Source of the DNA: Fibrisoma limi BUZ 3
GTDB lineage: Bacteria; Bacteroidota; Bacteroidia; Cytophagales; Spirosomataceae
Length of the DNA stretch: 52,536 nt
Reading direction: 5' to 3'
Assembly (NCBI RefSeq): GCF_000296815.2
Contig: NZ_CAIT01000001.1
Location: 1-52,536 of the forward strand
A program made the translations under genes and the position numbers. Shown one piece after another: positions 41,396 through 49,250 of this stretch. Positions within the stretch are counted from its first letter, which is position 1; each line of letters starts with the position of its first letter. Below the pieces are notes generated by a model. That model was not told the origin of the DNA. It made no database searches and worked only from the letters and a program-made list of their open reading frames with translations.

Positions 41396-42871
41396 TTAAT
41401 TGTGAGCGGCAGTCGTTGGCTGTGAAGTCTGTTGCAGGCGACTCATCCGGATCAGCAGCAACACCTGTTTCAGCGGATTATTCTGAAGTTCGACCTGGGC
41501 GTCGTCGCCGTAGAGCAGCTTGAGTTTATCCTGAATACTGCGCAGTCCATAACCCCCGCTCATTGTATCGGCAAAGTCGGGGCCGTTGTCGTGAACGCAC
41601 AGATGCAGGTAGCCATCCTGTTCGTAAATCCGGACATCGATCCGGCCGGAGTCGGCACGTTTGGCAATCCCGTGTTTGATTGCGTTTTCTACGATAGGCT
41701 GCAACAGAAACTGCGGTAGCCGCAGCTCATTCAGGGCCGGGTTTGAAATCGACACACTGAACGACAGGCGGTCGCCGAAACGTACCTGCTCAACCTGAAG
41801 ATACGTACGAACCATTTCGAGTTCATCGGCAATAGACGAGAACAGTTCACCGTCGCGGCCGGTCGAATACCGGAACAGCTTCGAGAGCAGCAGCGTCATT
41901 TCCTCGGCGCGATCGGGGTCGTCGTGAACCAGACTGGCAATGCTGTTGAGCGCATTGTACAGAAAATGCGGATTGATCTTCGCCTGTAGTGCGTCCAGTT
42001 CGGCGCGGGTTTTCATCTTTTCCAGGTTCAGGAGTTGAAATTCCTGATCGGATAGCTTACGGGTTAGCTGGCGGCCCTGCTGGAGGATGTACAAAAACGT
42101 ATTGGCAATTAGCAGGTTGCCGAGCGCGTAGAAATACCAGGGCGCGTTCTCCGAGGCAAAGGTTGGCCGTTGCATCAGTTGCTGAATGGACGTTTTGCCG
42201 AAAAATGTGTAGAGGGTAGTATTGATGGCAAAGAAGGCAACCAACGCGGCAACACTAATAATCAGGTGCCGCATCCAGGCCGTTTTGAACCGGCGGGTTA
42301 GCCAGGTCAGCATCGACCAGGCCAATAAAAAAGACAGGACACCATCCAGTGCATTCTGAATGATCAGGTAGCGGTACAGCCCCGCCATGAGCTGATCCTG
42401 CGTTGAATTGATCAGATTGGTGAAGAAGATGACCGAATTGGTACCGTAGTTCAGCAGTGCGCCGAGGCTCATACCGATCAGCAAACCCCAACCCGGCTGT
42501 TGCAGCAGCGTTGTCAACGTAATTGGCTCGGGTCGAATTGGTTCTGGCCTGAAGTTGCTGCGACCGGAAAAATTGAACCTGGCTCCCTCTACGTTAGCGC
42601 CAGTCAGGGTAGCGCCTTCCAGCCCGCTAAAACTCAGGTTTGCTTCGAAGAGGTCCGCATCCGTGAAGTCGGCGTCGCTTAAATCCGAAAAACTCAGGTC
42701 CGCTTGCCGGAGGATCGTTCCTCGGAAATTGGACCGGGACAGATTGGAAAAACGGAGGTCGGCTCCTGTCAGGTCAAGGTTACTAAAATCAAAGCCGGCC
42801 AGGTCAGACGCCCGCATCTTCAGCCGTCTGCCGTTTTTATTGATGGTGCCAATTAGTTGTTCACGCGTCAT
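41396..42871 (-). CDS. LytS/YehU-type sensor histidine kinase with N-terminal pentapeptide repeats
   Basis: A 491-residue membrane kinase. Residues about 20-105 are pentapeptide repeats of the A(D/N)LSX type (ADLRFSNLSRSNFRGTILRQ and onward), which fold into a right-handed beta helix. Four hydrophobic segments follow at about 125-270. The kinase core has the phosphoacceptor H302 in INPHFLYNALNS and a C-terminal ATPase with ENAIKHG and GYGLRSI motifs. LytS kinases usually sense through 5TM or 7TM domains, so the repeat module is the odd part. It is first in an operon with LytTR and a small membrane protein. Confidence 0.92.
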   Translation of the reverse strand: MTREQLIGTINKNGRRLKMRASDLAGFDFSNLDLTGADLRFSNLSRSNFRGTILRQADLSFSDLSDADFTDADLFEANLSFSGLEGATLTGANVEGARFNFSGRSNFRPEPIRPEPITLTTLLQQPGWGLLIGMSLGALLNYGTNSVIFFTNLINSTQDQLMAGLYRYLIIQNALDGVLSFLLAWSMLTWLTRRFKTAWMRHLIISVAALVAFFAINTTLYTFFGKTSIQQLMQRPTFASENAPWYFYALGNLLIANTFLYILQQGRQLTRKLSDQEFQLLNLEKMKTRAELDALQAKINPHFLYNALNSIASLVHDDPDRAEEMTLLLSKLFRYSTGRDGELFSSIADELEMVRTYLQVEQVRFGDRLSFSVSISNPALNELRLPQFLLQPIVENAIKHGIAKRADSGRIDVRIYEQDGYLHLCVHDNGPDFADTMSGGYGLRSIQDKLKLLYGDDAQVELQNNPLKQVLLLIRMSRLQQTSQPTTAAHN

Positions 42872-42888
42872 CTCGTCGGTTGTTCAGG

Positions 42889-42994
42889 GGAGTTACGGTA
42901 TTCAGTTTATGGGTTTCAGTGATGTCTCGTTACGTCAACTCACCGGAGCGCCGGCTGCCGCATACTGAAAACCGTGAACCGAATACCGTAAACC
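42889..42994. repeat. Intergenic imperfect inverted repeat of the CCGAATACCGTAAACC type
   Basis: The arms 42889-42920 and 42964-42994 match as inverted copies over about 31 bases with several mismatches. The best core is TTACGGTATTC (42893-42903) against GAATACCGTAA (42981-42991). The right arm itself holds a short tandem ACCGTGAACC then ACCGTAAACC. The element fills most of the gap between the kinase start (42871) and the stop of the TPR gene (43006), so it lies in the kinase promoter or leader region. Confidence 0.75.
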
Positions 42995-43005
42995 AGATTC
43001 TGTCC

Positions 43006-43662
43006 CTATTTCGGGCATTTCGTCAGCATGGGTTCGATCTGCTCTTTACCCCACATCGGGTGCAGGTCGCTGGCAGGTTTAAAGGTAGCAAATTTCTCAG
43101 CGGCCTGTTTCAAGACAGGGCAGGCTGCATCGGCACCACCGCCGAACTGTACCGGCGTGTACATCAGCGAAGTGCCTTCCAGTACGTAGGGGCGGGGGTT
43201 GTTGGGATTCAGCGATTTGGCTTTTTCAAGACCCGCCTGAAACAGCGGACCATACTGCTGCCAGCGATTTGTGGGATCGACCACCATCCGGGACTGAGCG
43301 ATATAGGCTTTGAGGACCGCCAGTTCATCATTATCGGGGGCCATGGCGAGGGCCGCTTTCAGGTTTGTGTCGGCCTGATCCAGGAATTTATCTTTCTCGG
43401 TTTCATCCTTGCCCATAAAACCCAGGTACACGTACATCAAACCAGCGTAGTAGCGGGGGAGCCATTCTTTGGTTTCAACGCCGGCGATGCGCTCAAACTG
43501 ATTGGCCATTGCCAGCATGTCCGGAACGGGGGTTTTCTCGCTTTGGGTTTTCATCTTGTTCAGCGCGTCGGTCATAGCCTGTTTGTACTGGTCGGACTGA
43601 GCATGAACGGGTACTACGTTGGCAAAGAGCAGGATGAGGATGGAGGTAAGGAGCGTTTTCAT
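43006..43662 (-). CDS. Exported TPR-like protein downstream of a TonB receptor
   Basis: A 218-residue protein starting at MKTLLTSILILLFANVVPVHAQ, a signal peptide; the frame continues seven codons upstream without support. The mature part is helical with TPR-like units (AMANQFERIAGVETKEWLPRYYAGLMYVYLG and ADTNLKAALAMAPDNDELAVLKAYIAQ). No catalytic motif. It follows the TonB receptor gene by 82 bases, a gap that contains a paired palindromic element. A role as a periplasmic partner of that receptor is only inferred. Confidence 0.75.
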   Translation of the reverse strand: MKTLLTSILILLFANVVPVHAQSDQYKQAMTDALNKMKTQSEKTPVPDMLAMANQFERIAGVETKEWLPRYYAGLMYVYLGFMGKDETEKDKFLDQADTNLKAALAMAPDNDELAVLKAYIAQSRMVVDPTNRWQQYGPLFQAGLEKAKSLNPNNPRPYVLEGTSLMYTPVQFGGGADAACPVLKQAAEKFATFKPASDLHPMWGKEQIEPMLTKCPK

Positions 43663-43676
43663 GGTCTTAATTATCG

Positions 43677-43739
43677 TGGCCAAGCTCCAGCTTGACCTTT
43701 ACGTGATTTTATTAGTTGGACCAGGCTGGAGCCTGGTCA
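43677..43739. repeat. REP-like pair of inverted palindromes
   Basis: A left palindrome (43677-43697, core CAAGCTCCAGCTTG) and a right palindrome (43718-43739, GACCAGGCT GG AGCCTGGTC) are inverted versions of one another, sharing the core CTGGAGC in opposite orientation, with a 20-base spacer. This layout resembles REP/BIME elements. It lies between the TonB receptor and TPR genes and could stabilise or attenuate the shared message. Confidence 0.75.
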
Positions 43740-43744
43740 GGACG

Positions 43745-45970
43745 CTACAATTGATTTACATCGACTTTGGCTTTTTTCGACAGCATGATCAGACCGCCGA
43801 CAAAGAAACTCCGGTACGTCTGCGGCCCAACGGCGTATCGGACTCTGTTCGGATTGCCGTTTTGATCGGCCGCGTAGCGATACGTAAAGATGTTTCGGCT
43901 GTTGAGCAGATTATCCACCGACGCGTATAGCACAATCAGATTACCTTTTGTCCGCAGGATGTGGCTGGCCGAAAAGCTCACGTTGTTGACCGCCGGCGTC
44001 CGGTCGCTCAGGAACTCGCGCTCCGAGTCGGCCGGGCGGTTGGGGTTATAGTACGGCCGACCGCTGGTGAACGTATAGGTCAGACTGATATTCGTGCTGA
44101 TTTTTTCGAAGAACCGCTTCGTGATCAGGCTGACGTTATGGTTTGACACGAAGGTCGGGGTAGCCAGCACGGCATACTGCTGGAACAGCCGTTTTGTATC
44201 CACATAGCTGTACGTTACCCAGTAATCCAGTCCTTTCACGGTTTTCTGATCGCGCCAGAACAAATCGAAACCCTGGGCGTAACCATGGCCGCTGTTGTCG
44301 GTGCGACCCCACGGAAACCGATACGGATTGACGTCATAGGGCGCACCCGTAAATTCCCGTACCAGGGCCGCATAGTTCTTGTAGAAGGCTTCGGCCCGGA
44401 ACGTGCGTTTGTTGCGAATGATCTGGTAATTCAGAATCAGGTGGTCGGCCCGCTCGAAGTTCAGGGCTGTATTACGGTAGAGGTAGCGATAATCCGGCGT
44501 TTGATAGAACTGCCCGTAAGCCAGCGACACCTGACTGAACACCCCCGTTTTGTAGGCCAGCGACAGCCGTGGGGCCAGATTAAATTGTCCGATTACCGAC
44601 GAATATTCCGCCCGGATGCCCGGCTGAAAGGCCAGGTTGCGGCTTACATAAAACTGCGATTCCACAAAAGCCGCTCCGTAGTTGTCGCGGAGTTGATAGG
44701 CTATGCCATCCACGGCGTTTTTCAGGGTAAGCGTGTGCGCTTCGGCTCCGAAGAGAATTGAACTGTTGCCGCCTAGCAGTCTGGTGATGACAGCCCGGAC
44801 CTGCGCCCGCTCGCTCGACCGGCCAAAATCCTGCGTGTCGTAGGTTGTGGCGTCGGTATCGTAGCTGTATGAAAAACCAGTGTTCAGCAGCCAGCGGCCT
44901 TCGGCCCAGCTATCGGTGTAGGTGCTGGTGGTGAAGAAGTTGCGGTTGTGTTGCCGCAGGTTGATCAATCCGGTTTCGTTGCCGGTTGTGGCTGATCCCG
45001 GATCGCGGAAGTTCATACCCAGCCAACTATCCGAATACATGCCGTAGAACTTCAGCATGCCGGTCTTGCTGGGTTTCAGCCGGTACGTCAGTGATGACCC
45101 CGCAAACTCGGGCTCACGAGTCCAGTCGATGTTCTGGCGAACGAGCGCGAACAGCGGCTTCAGGTTGCCGTAGTAGCCGGTTGCCGAAATCGAAGAATTT
45201 ACCGTCGAATGATCGTAGCTGAGCCCCGTATTCGCCAGATTCAGGCTGATACCGAGGCCATTGTTGATATTGCGATCAACCGTATTCAGGAGCAGTACCG
45301 ACGAGAGGGCCTGGCCGTACTGCGCCGAGTATCCGCCTGTGCTGAACGACGTACCCTTGAACATGAACGGCTGAAACCGCCCCCGCGACTGAACATCGGG
45401 CAGCGAGCTAAAAAACGGGTTCTGCACGATCATCCCGTCGATGACGACCTTGGTTTCCAGGTTAGACCCACCCCGAACAAAAACGCCTTCCTGCTCACCC
45501 ACGCGCTGGGCACCCGGCAGCAGATTCATAGCCGCCGTAATGTCGGCCGCGGCTCCGGCCGTCGTGACAATGTCCATCGGTTTCAGCATCGTCATCTTTT
45601 TTTCGTCGGAGGCTTCAAAAGCCCCGGCCGTAATCACAACGGTGTTTAGTTCGTTAGCCAGTTCGGTGAGTTTGATGGTAATCGGGGTGGATTCCGGTTG
45701 CAGTTTTATCGGCCGGACGAACGACTCGTAGCCGACGTACGTAACGAGCAGCGTAGCGGTGTCCTGGCGGGTGGTAGCGAAGCGGAAAGCGCCGGTCGTA
45801 TCAGTCGTAGCGCCATCGTACGTACCGCGCAGAAAAACGTTGGCTCCCGGCAGCGCACGACCCCGCTGATCGGTAACCCGGCCGCTGACGACTGTCTGCG
45901 CTGATGCGGATAGGCTAATTCCAACCAATACGGGTATTAAACAAAAAGGAAGGCGTAAAAAAGGCTTCAT
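43745..45970 (-). CDS. TonB-dependent receptor with CarboxypepD-like N-terminal domain
   Basis: A 741-residue outer-membrane receptor. Signal peptide MKPFLRLPFCLIPVLVGISLSASAQ (cut after SAQ), carboxypeptidase-regulatory-like domain at 27-110 (VSGRVTDQRGRALPGANVFLRG), plug (VGEQEGVFVRGGSNLETKVVIDG near 150-175) and a long barrel. It resembles single receptors rather than SusC, because there is no adjacent SusD. A perfect -7 element and a 17-base palindrome lie just upstream. The next gene encodes a TPR-like protein. Confidence 0.92.
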   Translation of the reverse strand: MKPFLRLPFCLIPVLVGISLSASAQTVVSGRVTDQRGRALPGANVFLRGTYDGATTDTTGAFRFATTRQDTATLLVTYVGYESFVRPIKLQPESTPITIKLTELANELNTVVITAGAFEASDEKKMTMLKPMDIVTTAGAAADITAAMNLLPGAQRVGEQEGVFVRGGSNLETKVVIDGMIVQNPFFSSLPDVQSRGRFQPFMFKGTSFSTGGYSAQYGQALSSVLLLNTVDRNINNGLGISLNLANTGLSYDHSTVNSSISATGYYGNLKPLFALVRQNIDWTREPEFAGSSLTYRLKPSKTGMLKFYGMYSDSWLGMNFRDPGSATTGNETGLINLRQHNRNFFTTSTYTDSWAEGRWLLNTGFSYSYDTDATTYDTQDFGRSSERAQVRAVITRLLGGNSSILFGAEAHTLTLKNAVDGIAYQLRDNYGAAFVESQFYVSRNLAFQPGIRAEYSSVIGQFNLAPRLSLAYKTGVFSQVSLAYGQFYQTPDYRYLYRNTALNFERADHLILNYQIIRNKRTFRAEAFYKNYAALVREFTGAPYDVNPYRFPWGRTDNSGHGYAQGFDLFWRDQKTVKGLDYWVTYSYVDTKRLFQQYAVLATPTFVSNHNVSLITKRFFEKISTNISLTYTFTSGRPYYNPNRPADSEREFLSDRTPAVNNVSFSASHILRTKGNLIVLYASVDNLLNSRNIFTYRYAADQNGNPNRVRYAVGPQTYRSFFVGGLIMLSKKAKVDVNQL

Positions 45971-45982
45971 AACACTGGTGCG

Positions 45983-46004
45983 TTGACTTGATGAGTCAAA
46001 GCTA
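45983..46004 (-). promoter_or_regulatory. Receptor promoter -7 element and overlapping palindromic operator candidate
   Basis: Minus-strand TAGCTTTG (45997-46004) is a perfect TAnnTTTG element. Just downstream TTGACTtgatgAGTCAA (45983-45999) is a 17-base palindrome centred near the expected start site at about 45991. A protein bound there would block initiation. The -33 element is poor, as is common at regulated promoters. Confidence 0.45.
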
Positions 46005-46069
46005 TTGGCCTGGTGAGCCGAACACCCGGCTTTTCTGACGAATGCCGGAAAAAAGCAGGATAAACCAGG

Positions 46070-46101
46070 ATTGCGGAACGATGAATTTAATCGTAGTATT
46101 G
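46070..46101 (+). promoter_or_regulatory. Bacteroidota-type promoter of the LUD gene
   Basis: ATTG at 46070-46073 and TAGTATTG at 46094-46101 are 20 bases apart, each with one mismatch to TTTG and TAnnTTTG. A start near 46107 gives a leader of about 15 bases before ATG 46122. Confidence 0.45.
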
Positions 46102-46121
46102 GTCTATAAAATACTATAGCA

Positions 46122-46703
46122 ATGACAACCCGTGATCAACTGTTGGCCCGCGTTCGCCAGAATAAACCCGACGAAAAACCGATGCCTGTGCTTCCGGTCT
46201 TCACCTACGGCGACGATGACCGGCTGGGGCGCTTTCAGGATGCGCTGGCGTTCATAGGTGGACAATTGATGGAGGCTTCGCCCAGTGATTCCCTTGGCGA
46301 CCTGATACGTCGGCGGTTTCCGGAGCCGGGCCGCGTAGCTTCGTCGGTGCCCATCCCAGGTATTGACCTGATTCCAATTGACGCAGATGCGGACAAAGTC
46401 ACACTTGAACAAATCGATGTGGCGGTGCTGCAGGGGGAGTTTGCGGTAGCCGAGAATGCCGCGATCTGGGTGCCGGAAGTAAACATGCTTCACCGCGCGC
46501 TGCCGTTCATTACCCAGCATCTGATTCTGATAGTCAGGCAGGATGCGCTGGTGCCGAATATGCACGCAGCCTATCAGCGCATTGACCGCGAACAGCTTAG
46601 CTACGGTGTTTTTATTGCGGGACCGTCAAAAACCGCCGATATTGAGCAGTCGCTGGTGATCGGTGCCCACGGGGCCCGAAGCTTAACCGTCATATTATGG
46701 TAA
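46122..46703 (+). CDS. LUD-domain protein, LutC-like
   Basis: A 193-residue protein with the LUD fold: an N-terminal helix (TTRDQLLARVRQN), VAVLQGEFAVAENAAIWVPE, and the C-terminal FIAGPSKTADIEQSLVIGAHGARSLTVIL. In lactate utilisation, LutC acts with the iron-sulfur proteins LutA and LutB, but neither is encoded here, so it may pair with genes elsewhere or have another role. It is divergent from the TonB receptor. Confidence 0.9.
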   Translation: MTTRDQLLARVRQNKPDEKPMPVLPVFTYGDDDRLGRFQDALAFIGGQLMEASPSDSLGDLIRRRFPEPGRVASSVPIPGIDLIPIDADADKVTLEQIDVAVLQGEFAVAENAAIWVPEVNMLHRALPFITQHLILIVRQDALVPNMHAAYQRIDREQLSYGVFIAGPSKTADIEQSLVIGAHGARSLTVILW

Positions 46704-46733
46704 CATTTATGAGTGTACCTAGTTAGTGTCGAT

Positions 46734-47315
46734 ATGACCTACGACTTGCCAAAAGCCACCACCTTGATCACGTTTCAATTGTCCACTTGTCGGCTCCGCC
46801 CGTGGCGCGAGGGCGATGAAGAATCGTTGTCGAAACACGCCAGCAACCGCCGGATCTGGAACAACGTTCGTGATTTTTTTCCGTACCCCTATACCCCCCG
46901 CGATGCGCATTCGTGGGTGCGTTCCAACAAATCGCAGCAGATGCCCAACAATCTGGCAATTGATGTTGATGGACAGGCGGTTGGCAATGTTGGCTTTACG
47001 GTAAAAGACGACATTTACCGCTACAACGCCGAGATTGGCTACTGGCTGGGCGAGGACTACTGGGGCCGGGGCATCATGTCGGAGGCTGTACCGATTATGA
47101 CAAACTATATTTTTCGGAATTTTCAGGTCAACCGGATTTTTGCCTGCGTGCTCGAGCAGAACATCGGTTCTATGAAGGTGCTGGAAGCCGCCGGGTATCG
47201 CCACGAAGCCATTCACCGCAAAGCCGCCGTAAAAAACAATCAATATCTCGACGAACACATCTTTGCCATGCTGCGCGAGGAACACATCGACCTGACGGGA
47301 CTGCCCCGGTCGTAA
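46734..47315 (+). CDS. RimJ/RimL-type GNAT acetyltransferase
   Basis: A 193-residue protein. It opens with FQLSTCRLRPWREGDEESL, then has GYWLGEDYWGRGIMSEAV as the acetyl-CoA loop and NIGSMKVLEAAGYRHEAIHRKAA. The pattern is that of RimJ/RimL enzymes, which acetylate protein N-termini or small amines; the target is unknown. ATG 46734 is preferred over a GTG at 46713. Its gap to the LUD gene is 30 bases, so they may be co-transcribed. Confidence 0.88.
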   Translation: MTYDLPKATTLITFQLSTCRLRPWREGDEESLSKHASNRRIWNNVRDFFPYPYTPRDAHSWVRSNKSQQMPNNLAIDVDGQAVGNVGFTVKDDIYRYNAEIGYWLGEDYWGRGIMSEAVPIMTNYIFRNFQVNRIFACVLEQNIGSMKVLEAAGYRHEAIHRKAAVKNNQYLDEHIFAMLREEHIDLTGLPRS

Positions 47316-47351
47316 GGCTCGAACCAGTTCCGTTTTCGGTTGGGTAAACCT

Positions 47352-47359
47352 TATTTTTG
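47352..47359 (+). promoter_or_regulatory. -7 element upstream of cmk
   Basis: TATTTTTG is a perfect TAnnTTTG match 43 bases before the cmk ATG. The -33 position holds only a weak TTCC, so the promoter is partly supported. Confidence 0.35.
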
Positions 47360-47402
47360 TGGCTATCTTGCGCAAATTTTGCCACTTCGGTGGTCTGACT
47401 TC

Positions 47403-48113
47403 ATGTCTAAAATAGTCATTGCAATAGACGGATACTCCAGTTGCGGAAAAAGCACGACCGCGAAAGCCGTAGCTGCCCGCATGGGATACGGCTACATTGA
47501 CACGGGGGCTATGTACCGCGCGGTGAGTTTATTCTTCACGCAGGAACACGTAGCGCTTTCCAATCCCCGGGAAGTAGTGAGCGCCCTCGAAAACATTCAC
47601 ATTACGTTTAATTTCAACCAGCGCACCGGCCGGAACGAAACCTGCCTGAACGGCCTGAACGTGGAGGAGGAAATCCGGAAGATGTACATCTCCAACATTG
47701 TCAGTGAGGTCAGCGCCATTCCGGAAGTTCGCCGGGCCATGGTAGCGCAGCAAAAGAAGATGGGTCGCCGACGGGGCGTAGTCATGGATGGCCGCGACAT
47801 CGGCACCAAGGTATTTCCAGACGCCGAAGTGAAGGTATTCATGACCGCCGATACCTACATCCGTGCCCGACGACGCCAGCGCGAACTGCTGGAAAAAGGC
47901 GAGCTGGTAAATCTGGAGGACATTATCAAAAATATTGAAAAGCGCGACCTCATCGACACAACCCGCGCCGAGAGCCCGCTGGTACAGGCTCCGGACGCAA
48001 CCTTACTCGATACGTCGCACATGACCATCGAGGAGCAGGTCGATTGGGTAATTCAACAGGCCGACCAGCGAATCGCTGAGCTTCACCGCGAAGGACATTT
48101 CAGTCAGGAGTAG
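47403..48113 (+). CDS. cmk: Cytidylate kinase
   Basis: Cmk phosphorylates CMP and dCMP with ATP in pyrimidine nucleotide synthesis. The 236-residue protein has the P-loop GYSSCGKST (residues 10-18), the substrate motif DTGAMYRAV, VVMDGRDIGTKVFPDAEVKVFMTA in the centre, and ARRRQRELLEKG as the lid. The frame is open from 47340, but MSKIVIAIDGYSS at 47403 is the family start. The FAD oxidoreductase gene follows after 39 bases. Confidence 0.96.
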   Translation: MSKIVIAIDGYSSCGKSTTAKAVAARMGYGYIDTGAMYRAVSLFFTQEHVALSNPREVVSALENIHITFNFNQRTGRNETCLNGLNVEEEIRKMYISNIVSEVSAIPEVRRAMVAQQKKMGRRRGVVMDGRDIGTKVFPDAEVKVFMTADTYIRARRRQRELLEKGELVNLEDIIKNIEKRDLIDTTRAESPLVQAPDATLLDTSHMTIEEQVDWVIQQADQRIAELHREGHFSQE

Positions 48114-48152
48114 CCCAGGCTGCTCCGATTACTTCCTCTTAATGCATCCGGT

Positions 48153-49217
48153 ATGACTATCGATTATCTGATCGTTGGGCAAGGCGTGGCCGGGTCCGTG
48201 CTGGCCTGGACTCTCGACCAGCGGGGCTGTTCGGTCTGGCTGGCCGACGATCCGACCTTGCCCTCCGCTTCGGCGGTGGCAGCCGGCATCGTAAACCCCC
48301 TTACGGGTAGGAAACTGGTCCGGACGTGGAAGGCCGATCAGCTATTTCCGTTTCTACACCGTTTCTACACCGACATTGAGCAAAAACTGGGTGCCCACTT
48401 TTTCCACCCGATTGATATTTACCGGCCGTTCCGATCGATTGAAGAGCAAAACGACTACCTGGCCCTTACAGCGGAACCCGCTGTTCAGCCTTATATTAAA
48501 CAAGTTATTGATAATGAGTCGTATAGTCCATATATCAATAATCCGTTCGGAGGGCTGGCTGTAACCCAGGCTGGGTGGGTCGATTTAAGTGAGTTTGTTA
48601 AAAGTATCAGGGCCTATTTTATCAATAAAGGTCAATACGTCGACGCTCGGATCAAAGCCACTGATTTGATAATCAATTCGAAAACGGTGGCGTGGCAGGG
48701 GCACACGATTAATAAAGTAATATTTTGTGATGGTGTGCAGGCCCGCGAGAATCCATTATTTGACTGGCTGCCGTATAATCCCGTGAAAGGACAGATTCTG
48801 ACGGCCCTTGTCGAAGATTATCCTATCAAAGATGTAGTCAATCAAGGGCTGTTTATTTTGCCGGTTCGGAACGGTTTAATAAAAATTGGTGCTACGTATA
48901 CCTGGCATGACCTGGATTGGCAAACAACGGAGGACGGTCGGCAGTTTTTAGAATCGAAAGTGCGTGATATTCTGCGAGTACCGTATCAGGTAGTGAGTCA
49001 ACAGGCCGGTATCCGTCCGTCGACCAAAGATCGGCGCCCGTTTGTCGGACTACACCCCGAATTCCCGGGCATCGGCATTTTTGGTGGGATGGGAACGAAG
49101 GGCGTTTCGCTGGCACCTTATCTGGCTAACCAGTTTGCTGGATACCTGTTAGACGCTGAAGATTTAGATACCGAAGCGAATATTAGCCGGTATCTTTCGT
49201 TATATTACCGTGCATAA
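48153..49217 (+). CDS. FAD-dependent oxidoreductase (DAO family)
   Basis: A 354-residue flavoprotein. The N-terminal dinucleotide fold has LIVGQGVAGSVLAWTLDQRG at 6-25, and the C-terminus has QQAGIRPSTKDRRPFVGLHPEFPGIGIFGGMGTKGVSLAPYLA, which closes the FAD site. These phrases resemble the D-amino-acid-oxidase-like half of MnmC, but no methyltransferase half is present. The substrate is therefore unclear: an amine or amino acid oxidation is likely. It lacks a signal peptide and is probably cytoplasmic. Confidence 0.85.
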   Translation: MTIDYLIVGQGVAGSVLAWTLDQRGCSVWLADDPTLPSASAVAAGIVNPLTGRKLVRTWKADQLFPFLHRFYTDIEQKLGAHFFHPIDIYRPFRSIEEQNDYLALTAEPAVQPYIKQVIDNESYSPYINNPFGGLAVTQAGWVDLSEFVKSIRAYFINKGQYVDARIKATDLIINSKTVAWQGHTINKVIFCDGVQARENPLFDWLPYNPVKGQILTALVEDYPIKDVVNQGLFILPVRNGLIKIGATYTWHDLDWQTTEDGRQFLESKVRDILRVPYQVVSQQAGIRPSTKDRRPFVGLHPEFPGIGIFGGMGTKGVSLAPYLANQFAGYLLDAEDLDTEANISRYLSLYYRA

Positions 49218-49250
49218 AAGTTCAAATTTTTTGGTGTTGGCAAGCTTCGT

